From Kibdelosporangium philippinense (GTDB lineage Bacteria > Actinomycetota > Actinomycetes > Mycobacteriales > Pseudonocardiaceae), in contig NZ_JAJVCN010000002.1 of NCBI RefSeq assembly GCF_021390435.2, forward strand, positions 558,001 through 622,000: a stretch of 64,000 bases of DNA, given 5' to 3'. Under the pieces are notes generated by a model. The model saw nothing but the letters and a program-made list of their open reading frames with translations, made no database searches and was not told the DNA's origin. Positions 43,265 to 50,815 of the stretch are shown here, in pieces. Numbering within the stretch: position 1 is the stretch's first letter; every line of letters starts with the position of its first letter. The position numbers and the translations under genes were made by a program.

Positions 43265-44131
43265 TCAGTAGACCAGGGCCTTCGACTCGGTCACGGCCCG
43301 GCGCCCGGCTGCGGGCCCCGCCAAGAACGTTCTTCCGCCAACGCGGTAGGCGACGGCGTTTCGTCCGGATTGCTTCGCGGTATAAAGCAGCCCGTCCGCC
43401 TGACGCAGCTGCCGTTCAGGTCCGGAACCGAGACTGAGGGTCGGCTCGTGCGCGATCCCGATGCTGACCGTGACCCGGAGCCCGAGCACGATCTTCGACC
43501 AGGGATAGCTCTCGATCTTGATCCGGGCCGCCTCGGCCATCGCGACCGCCGTCGGGCCGTCGACGCCCGGCAGGACCAACGCGAACTCCTCGCCGCCGTA
43601 GCGCGCGCAGAATGCCTCTTCGGGCAGACCGTCCTGCAACAGATCGACAACCCGCTGCAGTACCCGGTCGCCGATCAGGTGGCCGAAGGTGTCGTTCACC
43701 TGCTTGAACCAGTCAAGGTCGACCAACGCGACGGCGAGACCGCCGACCATGGTGTGCCTGTCGGCGAGCAACGTGACCAGTCGCTGGTCGAGATAACGGC
43801 GGTTGTAGCTGGCAGTCAGGCTGTCGCGGATGCTCTGCTCGCGAGCCTCGGCGTGCTCGCGGCGCAACCGGTCGACCTCCCGGCGCAGCTGCTCGGGGAT
43901 GCGCGGCGCTTCGGTCTTGTCAGCGTGGATGAGCTCGAGTGCGGAGCGAAGGTGCTGGTAGGCCTGGCGCCACTGACCGCGCGAAGCCAGCAGGGTGGCG
44001 ATCGACTCGTGCAGCTGCACAAGAGAAGTCCCGTCAGGCGTGTTCGCGCCGCCTGTGTCCTCGTGCACGGCCCACTCCGGCGGGTCTGACACGGGCTCAG
44101 GCTCGGCGATACCGCGTCCGAGTCCGGTCAC
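43265..44131 (-). CDS. GGDEF-domain diguanylate cyclase
   Basis: A 288-residue soluble protein. The N-terminal part has a TPR-like helical pair (HESIATLLASRGQWRQAYQHLRSALELI) and a coiled coil, then a GGDEF domain with DSLTASYNRRYLDQ, D in ALVDLDWFKQVND and the active motif YGGEEFALVLPG, so catalysis is expected. No I-site RxxD is obvious immediately before GGEEF. It would supply c-di-GMP, which RsiG at 7400-7996 senses in this family. GTG 44131 lies 7 nt after GGAGGT. Confidence 0.86.
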   Translation of the reverse strand: MTGLGRGIAEPEPVSDPPEWAVHEDTGGANTPDGTSLVQLHESIATLLASRGQWRQAYQHLRSALELIHADKTEAPRIPEQLRREVDRLRREHAEAREQSIRDSLTASYNRRYLDQRLVTLLADRHTMVGGLAVALVDLDWFKQVNDTFGHLIGDRVLQRVVDLLQDGLPEEAFCARYGGEEFALVLPGVDGPTAVAMAEAARIKIESYPWSKIVLGLRVTVSIGIAHEPTLSLGSGPERQLRQADGLLYTAKQSGRNAVAYRVGGRTFLAGPAAGRRAVTESKALVY

Positions 44132-44278
44132 CGCCTTCACCTCCCTCAAGTATCTCTGTCGACCGGTTGGCGGCTCGGCTTGAGACACTGAGGGCGGGTG
44201 TATACAGAAATCCCTCATCTGGTGGATGAACGGCTGCTCCAACCCAGTGATGAGGTGTGACACGCCTCGCAGTCGTAT

Positions 44279-44713
44279 TCAACTTTCCCGAAGGCAAGGC
44301 ATAAAGCCGTAAACGGCCCCGTCGAGCACCACGACCCGCTCGGATCCGATCTGATCACCGAGCACCTGGCCGTCCTTGACGACCCGCAACGACACGGCGA
44401 CGACGTAGACATCCCCACGCGGCCGGTCAGCCCCTTCGGGCGCCCACTTCGCGTCCGGGCGCAAAGTGGACATGGTCGGGTCAACGGTGATCGTGACCCC
44501 GGGAAGCTGGCAGATCCGGCCGGTGAAGTCGGGGTGCTGGGTGCGGCGGAGGAAGTCCTGTTGCGCGGCGGATCCCTGCCGCGCGGCCGCTTCGAAGTCG
44601 GCGAAGTACTTGACGATGAGGTCGTTCGCCCTGTCCGGACCGGCGACCGGAGTGCCCGTGACCGCGGCAGAGCAGCCCGCTATCAGCGTGACCACTGCAA
44701 ATGCCGCTCGCAT
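44279..44713 (-). CDS. Putative lipoprotein
   Basis: A 144-residue predicted lipoprotein: short signal peptide and lipobox LIAGCS (Cys14), followed by a compact domain with two Cys (ICQLPGV and FMPCLRES) that may form a disulphide. No known family recognised. It lies between the GGDEF gene and an alpha/beta hydrolase on the same strand. Confidence 0.68.
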   Translation of the reverse strand: MRAAFAVVTLIAGCSAAVTGTPVAGPDRANDLIVKYFADFEAAARQGSAAQQDFLRRTQHPDFTGRICQLPGVTITVDPTMSTLRPDAKWAPEGADRPRGDVYVVAVSLRVVKDGQVLGDQIGSERVVVLDGAVYGFMPCLRES

Positions 44714-44715
44714 GG

Positions 44716-45435
44716 TCAGGAACTTATCGCCTCGACAAGCTTGTCGGGTGCCTCCATGTGGGCAACATGGCCGAGATTATCGAGCAGAAGCAGTTCGGCG
44801 CCGAGCGTGTACGCGAGCGTCTCGGTTGGCCTGCCGAACGGCATAGTTCCAACATTTTTGGCCCCAAGAACAATCTTGGTCGGGGCCTTCGGTACGGCCA
44901 CCTGGTCGTAGTCGAGGTCATAAGCGAGCATCGCGTCGAGCTCACGGACGGCCGATGCGACGAACGGCAATTGGGACTTCCACATCCGGTTACCGCGATA
45001 GCGCTCCAAGACATCGGGCGGAGTCGGCGACACATCGGTGACAATGATCTCCATGGCAGCGTGGAGATCGCCCGCATCGACTGCCCGTTTTGCCCGGTCA
45101 ACAGCGCTGCCAACAAAGGCCTTGAGCTGATGGCCGGTGGCGATGGGCTCGTAGAGGATCACGCTGTGCAAGTCGTCGCGCTGTTGCGCGGTGAGCAATG
45201 CGATCACGGCGCCATAGCTATGGCCGAAGAGAATCGGGTTACGCCCAGCCTTGTCGAGAACTCGATGAAGATCGTCGATCTCGGTCTTGAGGCTGTAGTC
45301 CGTGTTGAGGGCGACACCATTGCGGCCGCGACGGTCCCGCGCGATTACGTCGTGGCCCCTGGCGACAAGGCCGGTACGGACGTCGTTCCACTGCGCCGCG
45401 TCGGCGAGGACCCCGTGCACCACAACCATGGCCAT
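44716..45435 (-). CDS. Alpha/beta hydrolase
   Basis: A 239-residue alpha/beta-hydrolase fold protein. The nucleophile elbow is LFGHSYGAVIAL (Ser), the oxyanion region is VVVHGVLADAAQW, and the likely catalytic His is in LDNLGHVAHMEAP. Only two bases separate it from the downstream lipoprotein gene. Substrate unknown. It is similar in outline to MenH-like/esterase members. Confidence 0.8.
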   Translation of the reverse strand: MAMVVVHGVLADAAQWNDVRTGLVARGHDVIARDRRGRNGVALNTDYSLKTEIDDLHRVLDKAGRNPILFGHSYGAVIALLTAQQRDDLHSVILYEPIATGHQLKAFVGSAVDRAKRAVDAGDLHAAMEIIVTDVSPTPPDVLERYRGNRMWKSQLPFVASAVRELDAMLAYDLDYDQVAVPKAPTKIVLGAKNVGTMPFGRPTETLAYTLGAELLLLDNLGHVAHMEAPDKLVEAISS

Positions 45436-45483
45436 GTCAGAGGGAACCCAATCGACATTGAAACCATGCCGTGACGCGCGTCA

Positions 45484-46617
45484 CTACCCGCCGGAGTGCA
45501 TGACGTCGGCGCCGATCGGGACCGAACGGTCGTCCGGGTCGTCGAGCCAACCCTCCGGCAATGTGACCTTGCCAGGCGAACCCTGGCGCCCGCGCGGGCC
45601 TTCGGCGTCCTTGGGGAACGGTGCGTCGTGGTCGAGTTGCGTGATCAGATCCTCGATCTGGCCGACGGTGTCAACCATGGCGAACTTCTGGCGAAGCTCG
45701 GACCCGATGGGGAAACCCTTGAGATACCAAGCCATGTGCTTGCGCAGATCCCGGATCCCCTTGTCCGCGCCAAGGTGATCGACGAGGAGAAGTGCGTGCC
45801 GGTGCAAGATCCGTGCGACAGTCCCGAGATCCGGACCGTCCGGAATCGGCTCATTCCTGAGGGCGGCCTGCAGTTCAGCGAAAAGCCAAGGCCTGCCAAG
45901 GCATCCACGGCCGACGACAACACCATCGCACCCGGTCTGCGCCATCATCTTGATTGCGTCGTCAGCACAGAAGATGTCCCCGTTACCGAGGACAGGGATA
46001 GTGGTGACGGCTTCTTTGAGCATCGCGATCTTCGACCAGTCCGCGGTGCCCGAGTACCGCTGGGCGGCGGTCCTGGCATGCAGAGCAACCGCTTGTGCCC
46101 CTTCGGCTTCCGCGATCCGTCCGGCGTCGAGGAAGGTCAGGTGCTCGTCATCGATGCCAACCCGGAACTTGACGGTGACAGGCACATCGCCAGCGGCATC
46201 GACGGCAGCCTTGACGATGTCCCCGAAAAGCCGCCGTTTGTAAGGAAGAGCGGCCCCGCCACCCTTCTTGGTCACCTTGGGAACCGGACACCCGAAGTTC
46301 ATGTCGATGTGGTCGGCTCGATCCTCGCTGACAATGATCTTGGTGGCCTCGGCGATGGTGGCGGGGTCGACGCCGTAGAGCTGGAGTGAGCGTGGGCTCT
46401 CGTCCTGGCCGAAGGTGATCATGTGCATGGTCTTCTCGTCGCGTTCGACGATGGCCCGTGCGGTGATCATTTCGCAGACGTAGAGCGAGGTGGGGCTGCC
46501 GAACTCGCGGCACAGCTGCCGGAACGCCACATTGGTGATCCCCGCCATCGGAGCGAGCACGACGGCAGGATCGACCTGGTAGGGGCCGATCTTCAACGAC
46601 GGAGTTCCAGCATTCAC
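45484..46617 (-). CDS. dusB: tRNA-dihydrouridine synthase (DusB-like), intact copy
   Basis: A 377-residue flavoenzyme that reduces uridines in tRNA. Seen: N-terminal VLAPMAGITNVAFRQL, catalytic Cys in MNFGCPVPKVTKKGGGAAL, FMN-binding VKFRVGID and LGNGDIF. GTG 46617 is chosen since upstream in-frame codons have no family similarity. The first 339 bp around and inside this 5' region are repeated at 48051-48389, and a remnant occurs at 49168-49221. Confidence 0.92.
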   Translation of the reverse strand: MNAGTPSLKIGPYQVDPAVVLAPMAGITNVAFRQLCREFGSPTSLYVCEMITARAIVERDEKTMHMITFGQDESPRSLQLYGVDPATIAEATKIIVSEDRADHIDMNFGCPVPKVTKKGGGAALPYKRRLFGDIVKAAVDAAGDVPVTVKFRVGIDDEHLTFLDAGRIAEAEGAQAVALHARTAAQRYSGTADWSKIAMLKEAVTTIPVLGNGDIFCADDAIKMMAQTGCDGVVVGRGCLGRPWLFAELQAALRNEPIPDGPDLGTVARILHRHALLLVDHLGADKGIRDLRKHMAWYLKGFPIGSELRQKFAMVDTVGQIEDLITQLDHDAPFPKDAEGPRGRQGSPGKVTLPEGWLDDPDDRSVPIGADVMHSGG

Positions 46618-46632
46618 GTCCCCAAGGCTAAC
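46294..46632. repeat. Direct repeat A, copy 1 (inside intact dus 5' region)
   Basis: 339 bp, matched base for base in length by 48051-48389 with only a handful of substitutions (about 97 percent identical by eye). Boundaries are GAAGTTCAT (codons of the catalytic NFGCP motif) and CCCCAAGGCTAAC just before the dus start. Confidence 0.93.
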
Positions 46633-46669
46633 TGGCGACACGCGCCACCTAGTCCTGACTGGCCATTCG

Positions 46670-46754
46670 TTCGGCAGATCCACGACGGAGATTTCGGCAG
46701 ATGAGCGAGAGTGTCTTCGGCAAACCAGCGACGTAATCTTCGGCAGATCCACGA
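46670..46754. repeat. Four TTCGGCAGA iterons at exact 23-bp spacing
   Basis: TTCGGC(A)-type units start at 46670, 46693, 46716 and 46739, each 23 bp apart; the first and last share 16 bases, TTCGGCAGATCCACGA, and the third reads TTCGGCAAA. The array ends about 20 bp before the GTG of the ATPase gene, where an operator would be expected. Confidence 0.85.
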
Positions 46755-46774
46755 ATCACCTGTACTATCAAGTC

Positions 46775-48022
46775 GTGCGCACAGCTGCGGAATACCTACC
46801 ACGTCGAGCTACTGAGCTGATTGCGGACGCGCTCGAGGACACCCGCGTGGTCATCGTCAACGGTGCCCGTCAGACGGGTAAGAGCACGCTCGCTGAGTTG
46901 TGCCTGCGCGACCGCGCTGACAGTATGCGGCGATATTTGGACGATCCTCGGACCAGGGCATCGGCCGTCGCTGACCCGGTCGCGTTTCTTGACGCCCCCG
47001 GCACGATGCTCATCGATGAGGTCCAACGGGTTCCGGAGTTGTGGCTGACGATCAAGCATGTGGTCGACCGCGATCCCCGCCCAGGGCGGTTCCTGCTGAC
47101 TGGGTCGGCCCGATTGCTTGGCCTGAGTCAGCTGCCTGACGCCCTGCCTGGGCGTTCGGAGACCATCGAACTGTTTCCGCTGTCCCAGGGTGAGATCAAC
47201 GGCCAGCCCGACGGCTTTGTCGACGCCGCGTTCACCCATGGCAGCCAGCTTGCGGTGAAACCCTCGCAACTGCGTCGCCGTGATTACCTGGCTCTCGCTT
47301 CCTGCGGTGGGTACCCAGAAGCCATTCGCCGGACAAGTCCCCGGCGCCTGGCCCAGTTCTTCCGGTCGTATCTGGACGACATCATGACAAGGGACGTCCA
47401 TCAGGTCGCGGACATCCAACGCGGTTCCGATATGCGGCGACTTGTCGGGACACTCGCAGCGCAGTCCGGCGGCTTGCTCAACTACGCGCGACTGTCGTCA
47501 GACCTGGCGCTTCCGGCGTCGACTGTCCGCGACTACGTCGGACTCCTCGAACTGGTTTACCTGATCCGGCTGATTCCGGCGTGGTCAGCGAACGCGACAA
47601 CTCGGGCCGTCGCTACACCGAAACTGGTCTTCAACGACGCCGGTCTTGCTGCGTACTTGGTCTCCGGAGTCACCAACGACGCGGCGATAGGCGGACTCGT
47701 CGAAACGTTCGTCATCGGTGAACTCGCGCGCCAGATCACGTGGAGCCAGACGACTCCGCGCCTGCACCACTACCGAGACCGCGATGGCTACGAGGTCGAC
47801 GCGGTGCTGGAGGACAACGCTGGGCGAGTGGTCGGCATCGAAGTGAAGGCTGCTGAAACTGTTCGTACGGACGACTTTCGCTCCCTGCGTCTGCTTCAAC
47901 GACGCCTCGGCGACCGTTTCCGCGCAGGCTTTGTCCTCTACTGCGGAGACCAGCAACTGCCTTTTGGTGAGAACCTCGCTTGCGTTCCGATCAGCGCATT
48001 GTGGACGACATCACCAGAGTGA
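46775..48022 (+). CDS. AAA ATPase with DUF4143 (PD-(D/E)XK-like) C-terminal domain
   Basis: A 415-residue protein. Walker A is NGARQTGKSTL (about residue 30), Walker B TMLIDEVQRVPEL, sensor region LLTGSARLL. The C-terminal DUF4143 part ends with YEVDAVLED...VGIEVKAAE, a nuclease-like D-x-ExK pattern. This widespread accessory family is often found with toxin-antitoxin or mobile loci; function unproven. GTG start, preceded by 23-bp-spaced iterons. It lies between two copies of the dus 5' region. Confidence 0.88.
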   Translation: MRTAAEYLPRRATELIADALEDTRVVIVNGARQTGKSTLAELCLRDRADSMRRYLDDPRTRASAVADPVAFLDAPGTMLIDEVQRVPELWLTIKHVVDRDPRPGRFLLTGSARLLGLSQLPDALPGRSETIELFPLSQGEINGQPDGFVDAAFTHGSQLAVKPSQLRRRDYLALASCGGYPEAIRRTSPRRLAQFFRSYLDDIMTRDVHQVADIQRGSDMRRLVGTLAAQSGGLLNYARLSSDLALPASTVRDYVGLLELVYLIRLIPAWSANATTRAVATPKLVFNDAGLAAYLVSGVTNDAAIGGLVETFVIGELARQITWSQTTPRLHHYRDRDGYEVDAVLEDNAGRVVGIEVKAAETVRTDDFRSLRLLQRRLGDRFRAGFVLYCGDQQLPFGENLACVPISALWTTSPE

Positions 48023-48050
48023 GTTGTGAGTGCGTTGACTTCGGGCACCG

Positions 48051-48389
48051 GAAGTTCATATCGATGTGGTCGGCTCGATCCTCGCTGACAATGATCTTGG
48101 TTGCCTCGGCGATGGTGGCGGGGTCGACGCCGTAGAGCTGGAGTGAGCGTGGGCTCTCGTCCTGGCCGAAGGTGATCATGTGCGTGGTCTTCTCGTCGCG
48201 TTCGACGATGGCCCGTGCGGTGATCATTTCGCAGACGTAGAGCGAGGTGGGGCTGCCGAATTCACGGCAGAGCTGCCGGAACGCCACATTGGTGATCCCC
48301 GCCATCGGAGCGAGCACGACGGCAGGATCGACCTGGTAGGGGCCGATTTTCAACGACGGAGTTCCAGCATTCACGTCCCCAAGGCTAAC
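48051..48389 (-). pseudogene. Truncated duplicate of the dus 5' end (direct repeat A, copy 2)
   Basis: Starting at GTG 48374 it encodes the first 107 or so residues of Dus (NAGTPSLKIGPYQVDPAVVL...) almost unchanged to MNFRCP, where the Gly of NFGCP has become Arg, then runs into unrelated sequence and stops at 47991 inside the ATPase gene region. It lacks most of the TIM barrel, so it is not an enzyme. It shows that the ATPase cassette entered with, or by, duplication of dus sequence. Confidence 0.92.
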
Positions 48390-48441
48390 GGTTCCACTCG
48401 CGGTGCTACCTTGGTATTACCGGGCGAGCTATCATCGGGCC

Positions 48442-48762
48442 ATGGCGGTGGAAAAATTGAGTGTGTCCCTTCCGGACACTGTCGCGGCGCGAGCTAGGCG
48501 AGCGGCTGACCGGGCGGGCATGCCGTTGTCAGCGTGGCTGGCGCAAGCCGCCGAAGCAGCTGCGGATCTTGCTGAGGCTCAGGCCGCCGCGCAGGAGTAC
48601 GCGGCCAGGTTCGGTGAGCCGGACCCCGACGAGCTGGCGGAGATTCGCGTCCAGCTCGCAGAAGCGGGTGTTGGTTCGCCTGAATCGCCGGAGGAAGCTT
48701 TGGCGCGTGCGGACGCTTTGGCCCGGCTTCTGGGATTCCCGAACGAAAGGCGAGCCGGTTGA
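48442..48762 (+). CDS. Ribbon-helix-helix-type antitoxin
   Basis: A 106-residue protein whose first 40 residues, EKLSVSLPDTVAARARRAADRAGMPLSAWL, look like a CopG/RHH DNA-binding domain; the rest is an acidic Ala-rich helix suited to wrapping a toxin. ATG 48442. Its TGA overlaps the TTG start of the PIN-domain gene (TTGA), the usual antitoxin-toxin order. Confidence 0.8.
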   Translation: MAVEKLSVSLPDTVAARARRAADRAGMPLSAWLAQAAEAAADLAEAQAAAQEYAARFGEPDPDELAEIRVQLAEAGVGSPESPEEALARADALARLLGFPNERRAG

Positions 48763-49151
48763 GTGCTCGTGGTCTGATCTTGGATGCTGGTGCGCTGATC
48801 CACGTCGAGGCCAATCCCAGGGGACGCGTCTATGGGGCATGCCGTGATGCTCTTGACGCGGGAACACCTGCGCTGCTGCCAACAGTCGTACTCGCACAAG
48901 TGTGGCGGGCGAGTACGAGGCAGGCCCCGGTCGCGATGCTCCGCAGGATGTGCCGATCGGTCCCATTTACAGAGGACGTCGCGGAAGCAGTCGGACGCAT
49001 GCTCGCTTTGGCTGGTACCGCTGACGTTGTGGACGCGGCCGTCGTCATCGCTGCGATTAGCCACGGGTGTGCCGTGCTCACGTCGGATCCCAGCGATCTA
49101 GGGAAACTAGCGAACGCCGCTGGTGTACAGATACCGCTGGTAGTCGTCTGA
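48759..49151 (+). CDS. PIN-domain (VapC-like) ribonuclease toxin
   Basis: A 130-residue PIN domain. Acidic active-site residues are visible in LILDAGALIHVE (Asp, Glu), DVVDAAVVIAA and LTSDPSDLGKL. Such toxins cleave RNA and are neutralised by the upstream-encoded RHH protein. The TTG start at 48759 overlaps the antitoxin stop; no better start exists before LILDAG. Confidence 0.85.
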   Translation: MSARGLILDAGALIHVEANPRGRVYGACRDALDAGTPALLPTVVLAQVWRASTRQAPVAMLRRMCRSVPFTEDVAEAVGRMLALAGTADVVDAAVVIAAISHGCAVLTSDPSDLGKLANAAGVQIPLVVV

Positions 49152-49167
49152 CCAGTGTGCCGGCTGT

Positions 49168-49221
49168 GGGCACCCGAAGTTCATCGACGTGACCGGCCTG
49201 GCCTCGCCGACAATGATCTTG
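49168..49221 (-). pseudogene. Third, decayed remnant of the dus 5' region
   Basis: About 54 bp resembling 46288-46340: CACCCGAAGTTCAT is identical and GACAATGATCTTG is identical, with diverged bases and a 3-bp gap between. It begins at the same dus codons (catalytic motif) as copy 2. It separates the PIN toxin from the HicB gene. Confidence 0.7.
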
Positions 49222-49225
49222 CGTG

Positions 49226-49624
49226 TCACGTCGGCTTGACGAGCTGGCTGATTCTCTGCGGCGAGACGCCGAGGATCCGCGCAGCATCCTGTTTGGACAT
49301 TCCGTTGCCGATGATGTGAGCGACTGCTTGGCGGATCCTTTCGGCGGCGCAGCGCTGGGCTTGTTCGGCTGCCCGGGTTTGCTCGCGAGCCTTCCTGACC
49401 TCGTCGCCCAGTTCGCCAGGAAGCGTGAATTCGATGTCGACCTCGACCGTGTCAATGGGGATCTCTTCCATGATGGCAACGAGATCCTTGGCCATTCGCT
49501 CGGCTTCGGTTGTGGTACGCCCCTGGGTGGCTCCGACACCGGGCACCTCTACGACCCACCACTTGCCCTCGCGGCGAGCTGTCGCGGAAAAGCTCTTCAC
49601 TGCAACCACCCTTCGGGAAGGCAT
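49226..49624 (-). CDS. hicB: HicB-like antitoxin with C-terminal helix-turn-helix
   Basis: A 132-residue protein. The N-terminal half, FSATARREGKWWVVEVPGVGATQGRTTTEAERMAKDLVAIM, is the HicB partial RNase H-like fold; the C-terminal part, MSKQDAARILGVSPQRISQLV, is a helix-turn-helix. ATG 49624 lies within the HicA gene end, giving a 28-bp overlap. It should neutralise HicA and repress the pair. Confidence 0.85.
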   Translation of the reverse strand: MPSRRVVAVKSFSATARREGKWWVVEVPGVGATQGRTTTEAERMAKDLVAIMEEIPIDTVEVDIEFTLPGELGDEVRKAREQTRAAEQAQRCAAERIRQAVAHIIGNGMSKQDAARILGVSPQRISQLVKPT

Positions 49625-49794
49625 GTCATCTGCTTGCCGATGCTGCGTACCACTCCTGCGGTAATCGTTCGGTGGTTCGGGACTGACGTGCGGTGTTGGC
49701 TGCATGGGCAACCGAAGACCTCGTGTCCTCCGGAGTTGCGGAGCGACACGCATCCGTGGTTTGTCAGCAACGTGACCACGTCCGCCCGTTTCAT
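49597..49794 (-). CDS. hicA: HicA-like mRNA interferase toxin
   Basis: A 65-residue double-stranded-RNA-binding-fold toxin. The active-site His region is SGGHEVFGCP, and VPNHRTITAGVVRSIGKQM is the typical HicA C-terminus. ATG 49794 (MKRADVVTLL) is chosen; ATG 49809 is five codons upstream. Both sit in a dyad that may be the HicB operator. Confidence 0.85.
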   Translation of the reverse strand: MKRADVVTLLTNHGCVSLRNSGGHEVFGCPCSQHRTSVPNHRTITAGVVRSIGKQMTCLPEGWLQ

Positions 49795-49810
49795 GGTTTT
49801 TGAAACCATG
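49792..49810. promoter_or_regulatory. Dyad at the hicA start, candidate HicB operator
   Basis: CATGGTTT (49792-49799) and AAACCATG (49803-49810) form a perfect 8-bp dyad with a 3-nt centre. Both candidate hicA ATGs lie in it, so a bound repressor or an mRNA hairpin would block translation start. A second imperfect dyad, TCTAGGGGGGAT / AATCCCCTCTAGA, lies just upstream (49818-49856). Confidence 0.55.
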
Positions 49811-49940
49811 AGGATAATCTAGGGGGGATAGATGGTCAATCTAAATCCCCTCTAGAGGGTTTCACCTGGGATGTGTATTTCACCCGCGAGCCAACGGGTT
49901 GTCCGGAAAGCGCTCGTCCAGCTTGTTGCGCCGCTCATCG

Positions 49941-50306
49941 CTACGGGCCGGTCCGAGCCTCCTGAGCGGCCACAACGGCCGCGCCGTTCTGTTCCGCCCA
50001 CTCGGTGAGCATTTCGATGGGTTTCATCAGAGTCACACCAAGTTCAGTCAACGTGTACTCGACCCGCGGCGGAACCTCCGCGAAAGCGGCCCGCGTGACA
50101 AGCCCATGCTCGGCGAGCCGCCGGAGTGTCTGGCTGAGCATCTTCTTCGAGATACCGCCGATCAGGTCGAGCAGTTCGCCATGCCGACGCGGGCCACGGC
50201 TGAGCCCGTACAGCGTGACCACGGCCCACTTGTCGGTGATGATCTCGACGGCCAACCGAGCCGGACAATCGGCCAGAAATACGTCCCCACCAGTAAAGTC
50301 ACCCAC
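49941..50306 (-). CDS. HxlR family transcriptional regulator
   Basis: A 121-residue winged-helix protein with the family core CPARLAVEIITDKWAVVTLYGLSRGPRRHGELLDLIGGISKKMLSQTLRRLAEHGLV and a wing Y TLTELG. The GTG at 50306 (VGDFTGGD) gives usual family length; the ORF reaches ATG 50357, whose codon overlaps the divergent oxidoreductase ATG, which is unlikely to be used. It probably regulates that divergent gene. Confidence 0.85.
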   Translation of the reverse strand: MGDFTGGDVFLADCPARLAVEIITDKWAVVTLYGLSRGPRRHGELLDLIGGISKKMLSQTLRRLAEHGLVTRAAFAEVPPRVEYTLTELGVTLMKPIEMLTEWAEQNGAAVVAAQEARTGP

Positions 50307-50355
50307 GGTTCCCAGGGTACCGACGGGTGCCCATCGGCTTCGTAGGCTGCTGATC

Positions 50356-50781
50356 ATGACAACGCTTCCGCCAAGCACCCACCGGCTGTTCGAGACCGAC
50401 CGCTACGCCACCTTCATCACCATCAATGCCGACGGCTCGCCGCAAACCAGCCTGATGTGGGTGTCCCGCGACGGCGACGACCTCCTCTTCGGCGCGGAGA
50501 ACTTCCGCGTGAAAACCCGTAACCTCAAGCGCGACCCCCGGATCACCGTGATGATCGAGGACGACCGGAACAACCCGGATGGCCTACGTCAGCACCTCAT
50601 CGTCCGCGGCACAGTCACCTTCCACGGCCCGGACATCGTCGAGGAGTGGGCGGCGTTCATGGACAAGCAGTCCCATCGCTACCTCGGCACGGATTTCCCG
50701 TTCCCCAACAGGTTCACGCCAACCGGCGTGATCGGCCGGATCAAGCCCGACCGCATCTCCGGCGTCGGCCCGTGGGCTTGA
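50356..50781 (+). CDS. PPOX-class F420-dependent oxidoreductase-like protein
   Basis: A 141-residue split-barrel flavin/F420-binding protein (pyridoxamine 5'-phosphate oxidase superfamily). Motifs: YATFITINADGSPQTSLMWVSRDGDDLLF, RVKTRNLKRDPRITVMIEDD and a C-terminal FPFPNRFTPTGVIGRIKPDRISG. Actinobacterial members of this type use F420 or FMN to reduce varied substrates. Divergent from an HxlR regulator. Confidence 0.86.
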   Translation: MTTLPPSTHRLFETDRYATFITINADGSPQTSLMWVSRDGDDLLFGAENFRVKTRNLKRDPRITVMIEDDRNNPDGLRQHLIVRGTVTFHGPDIVEEWAAFMDKQSHRYLGTDFPFPNRFTPTGVIGRIKPDRISGVGPWA

Positions 50782-50815
50782 CTTCAAGCCCGCGTGAGGT
50801 TGCACGATCCGGCCT

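Noticed and set aside
46670..46754. Short regular repeats considered as a mini CRISPR array
   Set aside because: Repeat core is only about 9-10 bp with 13-bp intervals, far below CRISPR repeat and spacer lengths, and no cas gene is present.
46294..49221. Classical integrase-driven genomic island in dus
   Set aside because: No integrase, excisionase or tRNA-like att core is visible, and the repeats are of very different lengths.
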